NCBI RefSeq assembly: GCF_029933015.1 | Contig: NZ_JAOZOZ010000014.1 | Span: 17,105-22,631 of the forward strand | From: Hydrogenimonas sp. | GTDB taxonomy: Bacteria; Campylobacterota; Campylobacteria; Campylobacterales; Hydrogenimonadaceae | DNA: 5,527 nt | Direction of reading: 5' to 3' | Shown here: one piece after another, positions 1-5,527 of the stretch | Position numbering within the stretch: position 1 is the first letter of the stretch | Layout: each line of letters opens with the position of its first letter | Made by a program: the position numbers and the translations under genes | Notes under the pieces: model-generated | The model's input: the letters and a program-made list of their open reading frames with translations, nothing else | What the model was told of the DNA's origin: nothing | Databases searched by the model: none

Positions 1-76
1 TTTTCAGCCAGAAAGCGGTGGAGATTCCGGCGATTCCCGCGCCGATGACGATCGTATCGTAGGAGAAACTACCCAC
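1..76 (-). CDS. FAD-dependent oxidoreductase, N-terminal fragment (cut by left edge)
   Basis: Only the first 25 codons are in the window. They read M(GTG)GSFSYDTIVIGAGIAG, then ISTAFWLK, and run off the left edge in an open frame. The beta-strand followed by GAGIAG (GxGxxG) and a helix is the Rossmann dinucleotide-binding start of FAD oxidoreductases of the DAO/GidA-like class, so FAD binding is well supported but the substrate cannot be told. The start is set by an in-frame TGA at 80-82: GTG at 74-76 is the only usual start codon between that stop and the DTIVIG strand. No good ribosome-binding site precedes it, and the start lies inside the 7-bp tandem repeat, so it may be poorly translated or dependent on read-on from glyS. 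It follows glyS on the same strand after a 23-bp gap, so co-transcription is plausible. Other flavoproteins or NAD(P)-binding enzymes with the same fold are possible. Confidence 0.65.
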   Translation of the reverse strand, partial: MGSFSYDTIVIGAGIAGISTAFWLK

Positions 77-99
77 TACTCACTTCCCACTACCCACTT
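72..99. repeat. Degenerate 7-bp tandem repeat between glyS and the oxidoreductase gene
   Basis: Four consecutive heptamers are visible on the plus strand: CCCACTA, CTCACTT, CCCACTA, CCCACTT. Copies 1 and 3 are identical, copy 4 differs from them only at its last base, and copy 2 differs at two. The block fills the gap between the glyS stop codon (100-102) and the oxidoreductase, and provides the GTG start of the latter. Its function is unknown. It could be slipped-strand repeat material or a member of a dispersed intergenic repeat. Confidence 0.7.
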
Positions 100-2148
100 T
101 CAAACCGAAATTTCCTTGATGTCGGCGATCTCTCTGAAAGCCCTGTAGACGCTGCCTACCAGATTTCGGCGGTTTCGTCTGAGGTTCTCGTCCTCGGCGT
201 TGACCATGACATTGTCGAAGAAGCGGTCGAGCTGCGGTTTCAGCGAAAAGAGCGCATCGAGCCGTGTTTCGTAGTCGGGGTACTCTCTGCCCGTCACCTC
301 CTGGAAGGCTTGCCAGAGAGTTTTCTCCTCCTCTTTTTCGAAAAGGGAGGGGTCGACCGTCAGGTCCCCTTCGAGATCGAGATCCTTGCTGATGTTGGCG
401 ACACGTTTGAAGGTGGTGAAGACCGTCTTGAACTCGTCGCTGTCGGTGATGTTTCTGAGCGCTTCGACCTTCCTGACGATTTCGCAGATATCCCGCTCGC
501 CGCTGGCCAGTACCGCCGTGACGATGGAGGGGTTGGCATCCAGCGCCTTGTAGAAACGCTCGTCGAAGAAGGCTTCCAGAAGTGCCGTGTCGAAAGGTGC
601 GTACTCTCCCTTGAAACGGTCGATCATGGCCGTAATGTCGAACGGGATCCCGAAGTGGGTGACGATGCGGACGATGCCGGCCGCGGCACGGCGCAGGGCG
701 AAAGGATCCCTCGAACCGGTGGGAATCTTTCCGACCGAAAAGAGCGCCATCAGATTGTCGAGTTTGTAGGCCAGGGCGACGAGCGCCGCGAAGAGATTCT
801 CCGGCAGTTCGCTCTCCTCCCCTTCGGGCAGGTACTGGTCCCGAATGGCGACGGCCACCAGGTCGTCCTCTCCCTGGGCTTTGGCGTAGTAGTAGCCCAT
901 GATGCCCTGCAGTTCGGTGAATTCGTAGACCATTTCACTCAGCAGATCGGCTTTGGCCAGGAGCGACGCGCGCTCCGCGAGGGCTTTGATCTCGCCCCGC
1001 TCTCTCCCTGTCTCATCCTCCAGAAGATCGGCGTACAGATCGGCCAGTCCCGTGGCGATTTCGCTCTCGCGCACACTCTTGTCGAACATCGTTCCCAGTC
1101 CGTCCATGAAGACGATGTTTTTGAGGCCTTCGGGATCGAGCCCCCTTTTCAGATCGTTTTCGTAGAAAAACATCGCGTCCGCCAGACGTGGCTTGAGGAC
1201 CCGCTCGTTGCCGGCGATCACCTGGGAGAAGTCGTCGGTCTTGGCGTTGGAGACGACGACGAAAGCGTTGTGCAACACCCCGTCTTTGAAGACCGGAAAG
1301 TAGCGCTGATGCTCCTTCATGCTGGTCATGATCACTTCGGGCGGCAGTTTCAGGAAACTCTCATCGAAACCTCCCATCAGCGGTGTCGGATACTCGGTGA
1401 TGGCGACAACCTCGTCCATCAGCTCGTCGTCGCGACCCACTTCGACACCGTTTTCCGCCTCGATCTTTTCGAAACCCTCGAGGATTCTCTCACGCCGCCT
1501 GTCGGCGAAAAGCTCCACCCCACCCTCTTTCAGAACATCGAAGTAGGCTTTCGGAGAATCCACGGCGACCGGATCGAAACTCACCTGACGGTGCACACGG
1601 GTCGTGTTGCCGCTCTTTACGCCGTAAAGTTCGAGGGGCACACCCTTTTCGCCCAGCATCGCCACGATCCATCGCACCGGACGGATGAACTCCTCCTTGC
1701 GGTCGCCCCAGCGCATCATCTTGCCAAAACGCATCGAAGCGAGCCAGGTTTTGAGCATCTCTTCCAAAAGCGCCTCCACCGGCTCGCCGGGAATGCTCTT
1801 TTTGTAGTAGAGCACCTCTTTGCCGCCCTTCTCTCCCCGGCCGATCTCGCTCAATGGCACGCCGCACTTCTGGGCGAAACTCTCCGCCGCGCGGGTCGGT
1901 TCGCCATCTTTGAAGGCGATCTGCACCGGCGGACCGAACATCTCCTCCTCGCTGTCGGGCTGTTTGACGGGAAACTCCGGATGCCACAGCACCAGCCGGC
2001 GAGGCGTGTAGGAGAATTCGAACTCCGTCAAAAGGCGATTGGCTTCGAGTATCTTCGCCCATGATCTTTCGATATCGTCGAGAATTTTCAGCAGTGGTAT
2101 GGCGGGAAGCTCTTCCACACCGATTTCGATAAGCAGAGGTTGCGTCAT
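100..2148 (-). CDS. glyS: Glycyl-tRNA synthetase beta subunit
   Basis: This is the beta subunit of the alpha2-beta2 bacterial glycyl-tRNA synthetase, which charges tRNA-Gly with glycine in the cytoplasm. The class II catalytic core is on the alpha subunit (GlyQ), not seen here; beta binds the tRNA. The protein is 682 aa, the usual length for the family. Landmarks, numbered from the chosen start: IEIGVEELPA near residue 8, MRFGKMMRW 139-147, RPVRWIVAML 156-165, MKEHQRYFPVF 277-287, FTELQGIMGYYYA 410-422, DPFALRRAAAGIVRI 481-495, and a C-terminal DALR-like anticodon-binding region with FKRVANI near 580 and FDNVMVNAED 644-653. The start is ATG at 2146-2148, because GGAAGG (2156-2161) stands 7 nt upstream. 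The in-frame ATG at 2161-2163 has no such site, and the family normally begins at MTxPLLIEIG. The frame is intact with no internal stop. A FAD oxidoreductase gene follows after 23 bp. Confidence 0.97.
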   Translation of the reverse strand: MTQPLLIEIGVEELPAIPLLKILDDIERSWAKILEANRLLTEFEFSYTPRRLVLWHPEFPVKQPDSEEEMFGPPVQIAFKDGEPTRAAESFAQKCGVPLSEIGRGEKGGKEVLYYKKSIPGEPVEALLEEMLKTWLASMRFGKMMRWGDRKEEFIRPVRWIVAMLGEKGVPLELYGVKSGNTTRVHRQVSFDPVAVDSPKAYFDVLKEGGVELFADRRRERILEGFEKIEAENGVEVGRDDELMDEVVAITEYPTPLMGGFDESFLKLPPEVIMTSMKEHQRYFPVFKDGVLHNAFVVVSNAKTDDFSQVIAGNERVLKPRLADAMFFYENDLKRGLDPEGLKNIVFMDGLGTMFDKSVRESEIATGLADLYADLLEDETGRERGEIKALAERASLLAKADLLSEMVYEFTELQGIMGYYYAKAQGEDDLVAVAIRDQYLPEGEESELPENLFAALVALAYKLDNLMALFSVGKIPTGSRDPFALRRAAAGIVRIVTHFGIPFDITAMIDRFKGEYAPFDTALLEAFFDERFYKALDANPSIVTAVLASGERDICEIVRKVEALRNITDSDEFKTVFTTFKRVANISKDLDLEGDLTVDPSLFEKEEEKTLWQAFQEVTGREYPDYETRLDALFSLKPQLDRFFDNVMVNAEDENLRRNRRNLVGSVYRAFREIADIKEISV

Positions 2149-2155
2149 GTTTTGA

Positions 2156-2161
2156 CCTTCC
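2156..2161 (-). promoter_or_regulatory. glyS ribosome-binding site (decides the start)
   Basis: Minus strand GGAAGG, 7 nt before the ATG at 2148. It overlaps the alternative upstream ATG (2161-2163), which makes initiation at that upstream codon unlikely. Confidence 0.75.
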
Positions 2162-2227
2162 ATAGGATTGAAAGTTAGAATAACTGGCGTTTCGCAAAAA
2201 CTTCATTTTGGTGAACAAATTGACGCG

Positions 2228-2233
2228 ATTTTA
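2228..2233 (-). promoter_or_regulatory. Probable glyS promoter -10 element
   Basis: Minus strand TAAAAT, followed by CGCG, matches the TATAAT-like -10 box of the housekeeping sigma factor in five of six positions. No clear -35 box is seen, which is common in Campylobacterota. It would give a leader of roughly 70 nt before the glyS ATG. A second, weaker candidate is TATTCT at 2177-2182 on the minus strand. This is assigned by eye only. Confidence 0.35.
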
Positions 2234-2311
2234 GCGAAAAGGGGCTTACAGAAAGGTTTATTGGGGGAGTCGTACCATCCCCGGGGAGACGATGCCTCGA
2301 TGGAGTCGAAA

Positions 2312-2335
2312 CACCGTTCCCAAAAATATGCGGTG
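2312..2335 (-). terminator. Weak candidate hairpin downstream of the barrel gene
   Basis: On the minus strand CACCG and CGGTG form a 5-bp stem with a 14-nt loop, followed by TTTCG, starting about 9 nt after the barrel gene's stop codon. The position suits a terminator, but the stem is short, the loop large and the T tract poor, so this is only a candidate. Confidence 0.2.
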
Positions 2336-2343
2336 ATCTATGT

Positions 2344-3291
2344 TCAGAAGATCGGTTTGTGGGACCACGCCGGTGACGGCAGGATCGGAATGATGAAAAC
2401 ACGAAACTGCCAGTCGTTGTGGATCGCGTCCGGTCCATGTTTGGCGTAGTAGTAGATCTCCGCTCCCACTTTGACGGGAAGTCTGCCCAATTTGACGATC
2501 GTGTCTCCACCTCCTCCCACCGGCAGCAGGTAGTCGTTGGTTACCCAGTTGTACTGCATGTTGGGAGCCATGCCAATGTAAGTCTCTTCGTTGATACGGT
2601 ATCGCAGTACGTATTGCACATCCGTCAAACTCACATGCCGCCTGTCGCTGTCGCCCGAATACGCGACCCAGTGCTGGGCTATGGCCCCGACGATCCAACG
2701 GTCGCTGAAATAGAAGGCCACCCCCATCGGTCCCGCCGCGTTTTTGCCGGTGCCGAACTGGTCGCGGCTGGCTGTATCGAACATTGTCGTGATTCCCGCA
2801 CCCCAGACGAATGGCGGTGAAGCCCCTTCGTTGCTCGTCAGTGCCGCCCAAAATCCCACATCGCCCATGCCGCCGTGGTAATCGGTCCCCGTGATCCGCC
2901 AGTTGTCAGGGTTTCCGATATCTCCAGGATCCAGCGTCGCACCGTTGTATTTCAGATTGTCCATGTTCCGGTAGGGAAGTTTCGCGCCAAAGAGCGGCAG
3001 CCACGGTCTGAAAACCAGTTTCGTGCTTTCGGTCAGCTGCATCGGCATGATCGGCATCATCGTAAAGCGGTCGATTCTCAGTTTGTCGGCACCATTCACA
3101 TCTCCGTCCATCTGTATATAATCGTACTGTGTCGCCAGCATCCAGAGATAACTGAGTGGATTTGCCGCCATCTTCGCGATCTGGGCTTTGCTGAGCTGTT
3201 GCGTCTCTTTTTTCGTCTCATCGGCCTGTAATGGCATCGTAATCAACATACCTGTCATCAAAGCGGAAAAAATTCCTTTTCGATATCTCAT
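2344..3291 (-). CDS. Neuromedin-U-like outer-membrane beta-barrel protein, transporter-like
   Basis: A 315-aa exported protein. Residues 1-23 form a signal peptide: basic MRYRK, a hydrophobic stretch, then a probable cut after LQA before DETKK. The mature part opens with a short polar helix (KAQIAKMAANPLSYLWMLATQ, residues 36-55). Alternating aromatic and polar strands follow: IDRFTMMPIMPMQL, KLVFRPWLPLFG, GDVGFWAALTS, WGAGITTMFDTAS, GPMGVAFYF, VGAIAQHWVAYSGDSDR, and a last strand ending in a terminal Phe. This order resembles the bacterial proteins labelled neuromedin U or transporter, related to the phenol-degradation MetA barrel family, whose substrate is generally unknown. The name does not imply a hormone. 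The start is ATG at 3289-3291, with AGAGGA 7 nt upstream; the longer open frame to 3375 would bury the signal peptide and overlap the upstream gene. It lies 13 bp after the six-helix membrane gene, so one operon is likely. Confidence 0.8.
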   Translation of the reverse strand: MRYRKGIFSALMTGMLITMPLQADETKKETQQLSKAQIAKMAANPLSYLWMLATQYDYIQMDGDVNGADKLRIDRFTMMPIMPMQLTESTKLVFRPWLPLFGAKLPYRNMDNLKYNGATLDPGDIGNPDNWRITGTDYHGGMGDVGFWAALTSNEGASPPFVWGAGITTMFDTASRDQFGTGKNAAGPMGVAFYFSDRWIVGAIAQHWVAYSGDSDRRHVSLTDVQYVLRYRINEETYIGMAPNMQYNWVTNDYLLPVGGGGDTIVKLGRLPVKVGAEIYYYAKHGPDAIHNDWQFRVFIIPILPSPAWSHKPIF

Positions 3292-3298
3292 GTTTTTA

Positions 3299-3304
3299 TC
3301 CTCT
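3299..3304 (-). promoter_or_regulatory. Ribosome-binding site of the barrel gene (decides the start)
   Basis: Minus strand AGAGGA lies in the 13-bp gap after the stop codon of the upstream membrane gene and 7 nt before the ATG at 3291. It supports the signal-peptide start and suggests translational coupling of the two genes. Confidence 0.75.
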
Positions 3305-4189
3305 TTATAAGTTTTGGTCAGTATCCATCTGTTTCTCGTTCTCTTTAAGCTGCAGATTGGAGATATATGCCCCAAGAAAGAAGCAGATGGCTCCCAGGAG
3401 TGTAAAGACGATGGAGAGATGACCGTTTGCCTCTTCTCCCGTCAGTGGGCTGATCCAAGCGTAAATAGCCGAAATCTGGAAAAAGATCGACCCGAGAATG
3501 TTGGACCAAACCGCCCACCAGGCCAAAGATCGGAAGGGCTTGACAAAATCGTCGCGATAGATCTCGATCCAGGCGAAAAACGAGGATATCATGAAGAGTA
3601 CCGATCCCATCATATTGGGTGCCCAGATAAATAGATGCTTCCCTATCGCCGATTCGGCCCCATGCCAGGCGTCGAAGGTGTTGATATTAAATAATATGGT
3701 GCCGATAAACTGGCTTCCGGCAGCCATGAAACCGGCACTCTGTAAACCCCGGGCCCACCATCGCCAGCTCTTTTTCTTCGCCGACCATCCCACCCGCGTG
3801 GCGATATTGGCATTGATCGCTTGGAGCAGTTGACCATAAGCGGCAGTGGTAAAAAAGATGGAACCGATGAAATATACCAGGTTGATCGTGTCGGCCGTGT
3901 ACCGCTGGCTCCAGAGGAGGATCATGAGGCTGCCGGCCGTGAAAAAGAGCGAACCGATCATAAAAAGTGTGCCCACCCACCATGTCAGAAGCTCGGGACG
4001 GACGATGAAAAGCAGAGCCAGTCGCTCCGAAGGTCTGTGAATCCCTCCCCTCTCGTCGAAACGCAACGGATGCAGGCCATGACGTAGTCGCCAACTGCTT
4101 ATCAGATAACGCTTTCCGTCGGCGCTTCGTTCAGCCATTTGCGTAATGAACGGTCCGATACGGCCGATCACTTCCATACTCTTTTTCAT
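3305..4189 (-). CDS. Six-helix inner-membrane protein with YrhK-like repeats
   Basis: A 294-aa protein of unknown function. A soluble, basic N-terminal part of about 65 residues (RYLISSWRLRHGLHP, then DERGG and RPSER) is followed by six hydrophobic segments at about 69-92, 103-124, 148-169, 186-208, 222-246 and 258-280, and a short charged tail. Each segment holds a version of the same motif: GSLFFTAGS (79), GSIFFTTAA (109), GTILFNINT (163), GSVLFMISS (195), GSIFFQISA (233), GAICFFLGA (266). The architecture looks like three tandem two-helix units of the YrhK type. That family link is by recollection and needs a profile search. No catalytic or metal-binding site is obvious. The start is ATG at 4187-4189, with AGG about 6 nt upstream; a second ATG four codons later is possible. 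It is the first gene of a likely two-gene operon with the outer-membrane barrel and diverges from a glutamate decarboxylase gene, which suggests a role in GABA/glutamate or acid-stress physiology (inference). Confidence 0.75.
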   Translation of the reverse strand: MKKSMEVIGRIGPFITQMAERSADGKRYLISSWRLRHGLHPLRFDERGGIHRPSERLALLFIVRPELLTWWVGTLFMIGSLFFTAGSLMILLWSQRYTADTINLVYFIGSIFFTTAAYGQLLQAINANIATRVGWSAKKKSWRWWARGLQSAGFMAAGSQFIGTILFNINTFDAWHGAESAIGKHLFIWAPNMMGSVLFMISSFFAWIEIYRDDFVKPFRSLAWWAVWSNILGSIFFQISAIYAWISPLTGEEANGHLSIVFTLLGAICFFLGAYISNLQLKENEKQMDTDQNL

Positions 4190-4216
4190 ACCTTACCTGT
4201 ATATGCGATTTCTCTA

Positions 4217-4245
4217 ATTATGATCATATCATGTCGCAGAGTAAA
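4217..4245 (-). promoter_or_regulatory. Promoter of the membrane protein/barrel operon
   Basis: On the minus strand TTTACT (4240-4245) and CATAAT (4217-4222) are separated by exactly 17 bp. They match the housekeeping consensus at four of six and five of six positions. Transcription would start near 4210, about 20 nt before the ATG at 4189. The spacer and -10 box overlap the inverted repeat at 4220-4232. Confidence 0.55.
4220..4232. promoter_or_regulatory. Inverted repeat, candidate operator
   Basis: ATGAT-CAT-ATCAT is a perfect 5-bp inverted repeat around a 3-bp centre. It sits on the -10 region of the minus-strand promoter, where a bound repressor would block RNA polymerase. A related block (ATGATGTCAT) lies at 4283-4292 in the opposite promoter. 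A/T-rich inverted repeats also arise by chance. Confidence 0.35.
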
Positions 4246-4282
4246 ACAACATTAATGAGTTTTTGAGTGCTATTTATGGAAA

Positions 4283-4295
4283 ATGATGTCATAAT
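4283..4295 (+). promoter_or_regulatory. Probable decarboxylase promoter -10 with operator-like block
   Basis: CATAAT at 4290-4295 matches the -10 consensus at five of six positions and would start transcription near 4302, giving a leader of under 20 nt. The best -35-like sequence, TTGAGT at 4263-4268, is 21 bp away, which is too far for a strong basal promoter, so an activator may be required. ATGATGTCAT (4283-4292), an imperfect palindrome like the one at 4220-4232, overlaps the -10 box. Confidence 0.35.
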
Positions 4296-4306
4296 GGTAG
4301 AAAATC

Positions 4307-4312
4307 AAGGAG
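4307..4312 (+). promoter_or_regulatory. Ribosome-binding site of the decarboxylase gene
   Basis: AAGGAG, 6 nt before the ATG at 4319. This is a strong, well-placed site that fixes the start. Confidence 0.85.
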
Positions 4313-4318
4313 ACCGAC

Positions 4319-5527
4319 ATGATTTACAAAAAAAAGAAGATGGACGAAATCTTGCCGTCCGAACGCGTTTTCAGCCCTGTATTCGGAGCACGTGATCTGA
4401 TGAAGCCGGCTCCCAAATATACCCTTCCGGTAGAGGGAATGCCCCCTCGCAACGCCTATCAGCTGGTCCACGACGAATTGATGCTCGACGGCAACTCCCG
4501 CCTCAACCTCGCCACCTTCGTCACTACCTGGATGGAGCCAGAAGCGGTTCAGCTCATGAGCGAAACTTTCGACAAGAATATGATCGACAAGGACGAGTAT
4601 CCCCAGACAGCGGAAATCGAGATGCGGTGTGTCAACATCATCGCCGATCTTTTCAATGCCCAGAGCGAAGAAGGGGAAGACGCCTGCGGCTGTTCGACGA
4701 TCGGATCGAGCGAAGCGGCGATGCTCTGCGGCATGGCGATGAAGTGGAACTGGCGCAAGAAACGCCAGGCCCAAGGCAAAGATACCAGCCGGCCAAACTT
4801 CGTCACGGGCGCCGATGTGCAGGTGTGCTGGGAGAAATTCGCCGTCTACTGGGACATCGAGCTGCGCCACGCGCCGATGAAAAAGGAGAACGGTTACCGG
4901 GTGGCGATGGAGGATCTCGTGGAGCTCTGCGACGAGAACACGATCGGCGTGCTGGGCATTCTGGGCACCACCTACACGGGCGAGTACCAGGATATCAAGA
5001 AGCTCGACCGGCTGATGGAGGAGTACAACGCAAAGACCGGATACGACATCCCGATCCATGTGGACGCGGCCAGTGGCGGTTTCGTCGCCCCCTTCCTCAA
5101 CCCCGAACTGGAGTGGGATTTCCGCCTCAAATGGGTCAAGTCGATCAACGTCTCGGGACACAAGTTCGGCCTGGTGGCCCCCGGCGTCGGCTGGGCGCTC
5201 TGGCGGGACTGGAGCTATCTGCCCGAAGAGCTGATCTTCCACGTCAGCTACCTGGGCGGCGACATGCCCACCTTCGCGCTGAACTTTTCGCGTCCCGGTT
5301 CGCAGGTGATCGCGCAGTACTACAACTTCCTGCGGCTTGGCTTTGAAGGGTACTACAACATCCACCGCGCCTGTCTGGATGTCGTGTTGAAACTCAAGGA
5401 GCTCGTGGAAGAGTCGGAACTGGGGGAAGTGGTGCTCGAAGACATCAAAATGCCGCTGCTCGCTTTCAAGCCCAAAGAGGAGAAGGCCGACTTCACCGTC
5501 TACGACATCTCCGACCGGCTACGCCGC
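4319..5527 (+). CDS. gadB: Glutamate decarboxylase (PLP-dependent), C-terminus beyond right edge
   Basis: Converts L-glutamate to GABA and CO2, consuming a proton; it acts in the cytoplasm. The window holds 403 codons of an open frame that runs off the edge; E. coli GadB has 466 residues, so roughly 60 are missing. Identity is clear along the whole length: DGNSRLNLATF (57-67), NMIDKDEYPQ (87-96), STIGSSEA (126-133), GMAMKWNWRKK (138-148), CDENTIGV (204-211), HVDAASGGF (247-255), SGHKFG (279-284), NFSRPGSQVIAQYYNFLRLG (322-341). K282 is the lysine that binds pyridoxal phosphate. T66, D90, S130, S131, Q168, T218, D249, A251 and H281 line up with E. coli T62, D86, S126, S127, Q163, T212, D243, A245 and H275, so the active site looks complete. 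The N-terminus (MIYKKKKMDE) is more lysine-rich than in E. coli, where it takes part in pH-dependent membrane binding. The gene diverges from the membrane protein/barrel operon. No glutamate/GABA antiporter is seen in the window. Confidence 0.96.
   Translation, partial: MIYKKKKMDEILPSERVFSPVFGARDLMKPAPKYTLPVEGMPPRNAYQLVHDELMLDGNSRLNLATFVTTWMEPEAVQLMSETFDKNMIDKDEYPQTAEIEMRCVNIIADLFNAQSEEGEDACGCSTIGSSEAAMLCGMAMKWNWRKKRQAQGKDTSRPNFVTGADVQVCWEKFAVYWDIELRHAPMKKENGYRVAMEDLVELCDENTIGVLGILGTTYTGEYQDIKKLDRLMEEYNAKTGYDIPIHVDAASGGFVAPFLNPELEWDFRLKWVKSINVSGHKFGLVAPGVGWALWRDWSYLPEELIFHVSYLGGDMPTFALNFSRPGSQVIAQYYNFLRLGFEGYYNIHRACLDVVLKLKELVEESELGEVVLEDIKMPLLAFKPKEEKADFTVYDISDRLRR

Larger units (their letters stand above)
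2149..2343. other. Intergenic spacer between barrel gene and glyS
   Basis: This 195-bp stretch lies between the barrel gene's stop codon and the glyS start. I see no tRNA, no convincing small gene and no insertion element. It holds the probable glyS promoter in its left half. On the right it has two small inverted repeats: CACCG/CGGTG (2312-2316 with 2331-2335), and GGGGA/TCCCC beside a CCCCGGGG palindrome near 2266-2287. Neither is followed by a long T run, so a terminator for the barrel operon is possible but not shown. Confidence 0.6.

Noticed and set aside
310..2064. Long plus-strand open frame of 584 codons opposite glyS
   Set aside because: It lies wholly antisense to a well-conserved gene in GC-rich sequence, where such frames arise from codon bias. 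Its translation is rich in His, Arg and Gly with no recognisable motif.
2168..2449. Plus-strand open frame in the spacer between glyS and the barrel gene
   Set aside because: It has no ribosome-binding site, its second half is antisense to the barrel gene, and its translation shows no domain or compositional sign of a real protein.
3292..3375. N-terminal extension of the barrel protein up to 3375
   Set aside because: It would overlap the end of the upstream membrane gene and place 28 residues before a good signal peptide; the ribosome-binding site at 3299-3304 points to the ATG at 3291.
4627..5346. Plus-strand open frame of 239 codons inside the decarboxylase
   Set aside because: Out of frame with the decarboxylase, extremely Arg- and Gly-rich, with no motif; the conserved product is in the other frame.
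4289..5365. Minus-strand open frame of 358 codons opposite the decarboxylase
   Set aside because: It is antisense to a clear glutamate decarboxylase, and its translation has the repetitive Val/His/Arg/Asp character of a shadow frame. It has no family signature.
1..5527. CRISPR array, tRNA/rRNA genes, insertion sequence or phage genes
   Set aside because: I saw no regularly spaced direct repeats of suitable length, no cloverleaf sequence, no transposase motif and no terminal inverted repeats on reading through the window.

Overview
The window reads like a chromosomal segment of a Gram-negative bacterium, most likely a Campylobacterota (epsilonproteobacterial) relative of the Sulfurovum, Nitratifractor or Hydrogenimonas type. 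This placement is inference. It rests on the separate beta-subunit form of glycyl-tRNA synthetase, the wording of its N-terminus (MTQPLLIEIG) and a TAAAATCGCG-like promoter block upstream of it. An outer-membrane barrel with a signal peptide supports a two-membrane envelope.

Left part, positions 1 to about 2150, minus strand: the first 25 codons of a FAD-dependent oxidoreductase, cut by the left edge, lie 23 bp downstream of a complete glyS. A degenerate 7-bp tandem repeat fills the short gap. glyS is best started at 2148, where a GGAAGG ribosome-binding site sits 7 nt upstream, rather than at the ATG 15 nt further upstream.

Middle part, 2149 to 2343: a 195-bp spacer with the probable glyS promoter, two small inverted repeats and no convincing gene.

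Right part, 2344 to the right edge: a divergent module. On the minus strand a six-helix inner-membrane protein resembling YrhK-type repeats (3305-4189) is followed after 13 bp by a neuromedin-U-like outer-membrane barrel (2344-3291). On the plus strand, 129 bp away, starts a clear pyridoxal-phosphate glutamate decarboxylase (4319 to the edge, C-terminus missing). The 129-bp divergent region has a promoter for each direction. Both carry a near-identical block, ATGAT followed by CATAAT, over the -10 element, which suggests common control.

A reasonable reading is that decarboxylation of glutamate to GABA in the cytoplasm is coupled, genetically and perhaps functionally, to an uncharacterised inner-membrane/outer-membrane pair, for example in acid stress or GABA/glutamate traffic. 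No GadC-type antiporter is visible; one could lie beyond the right edge. The most promising uncharacterised element is this decarboxylase, six-helix protein and barrel set.
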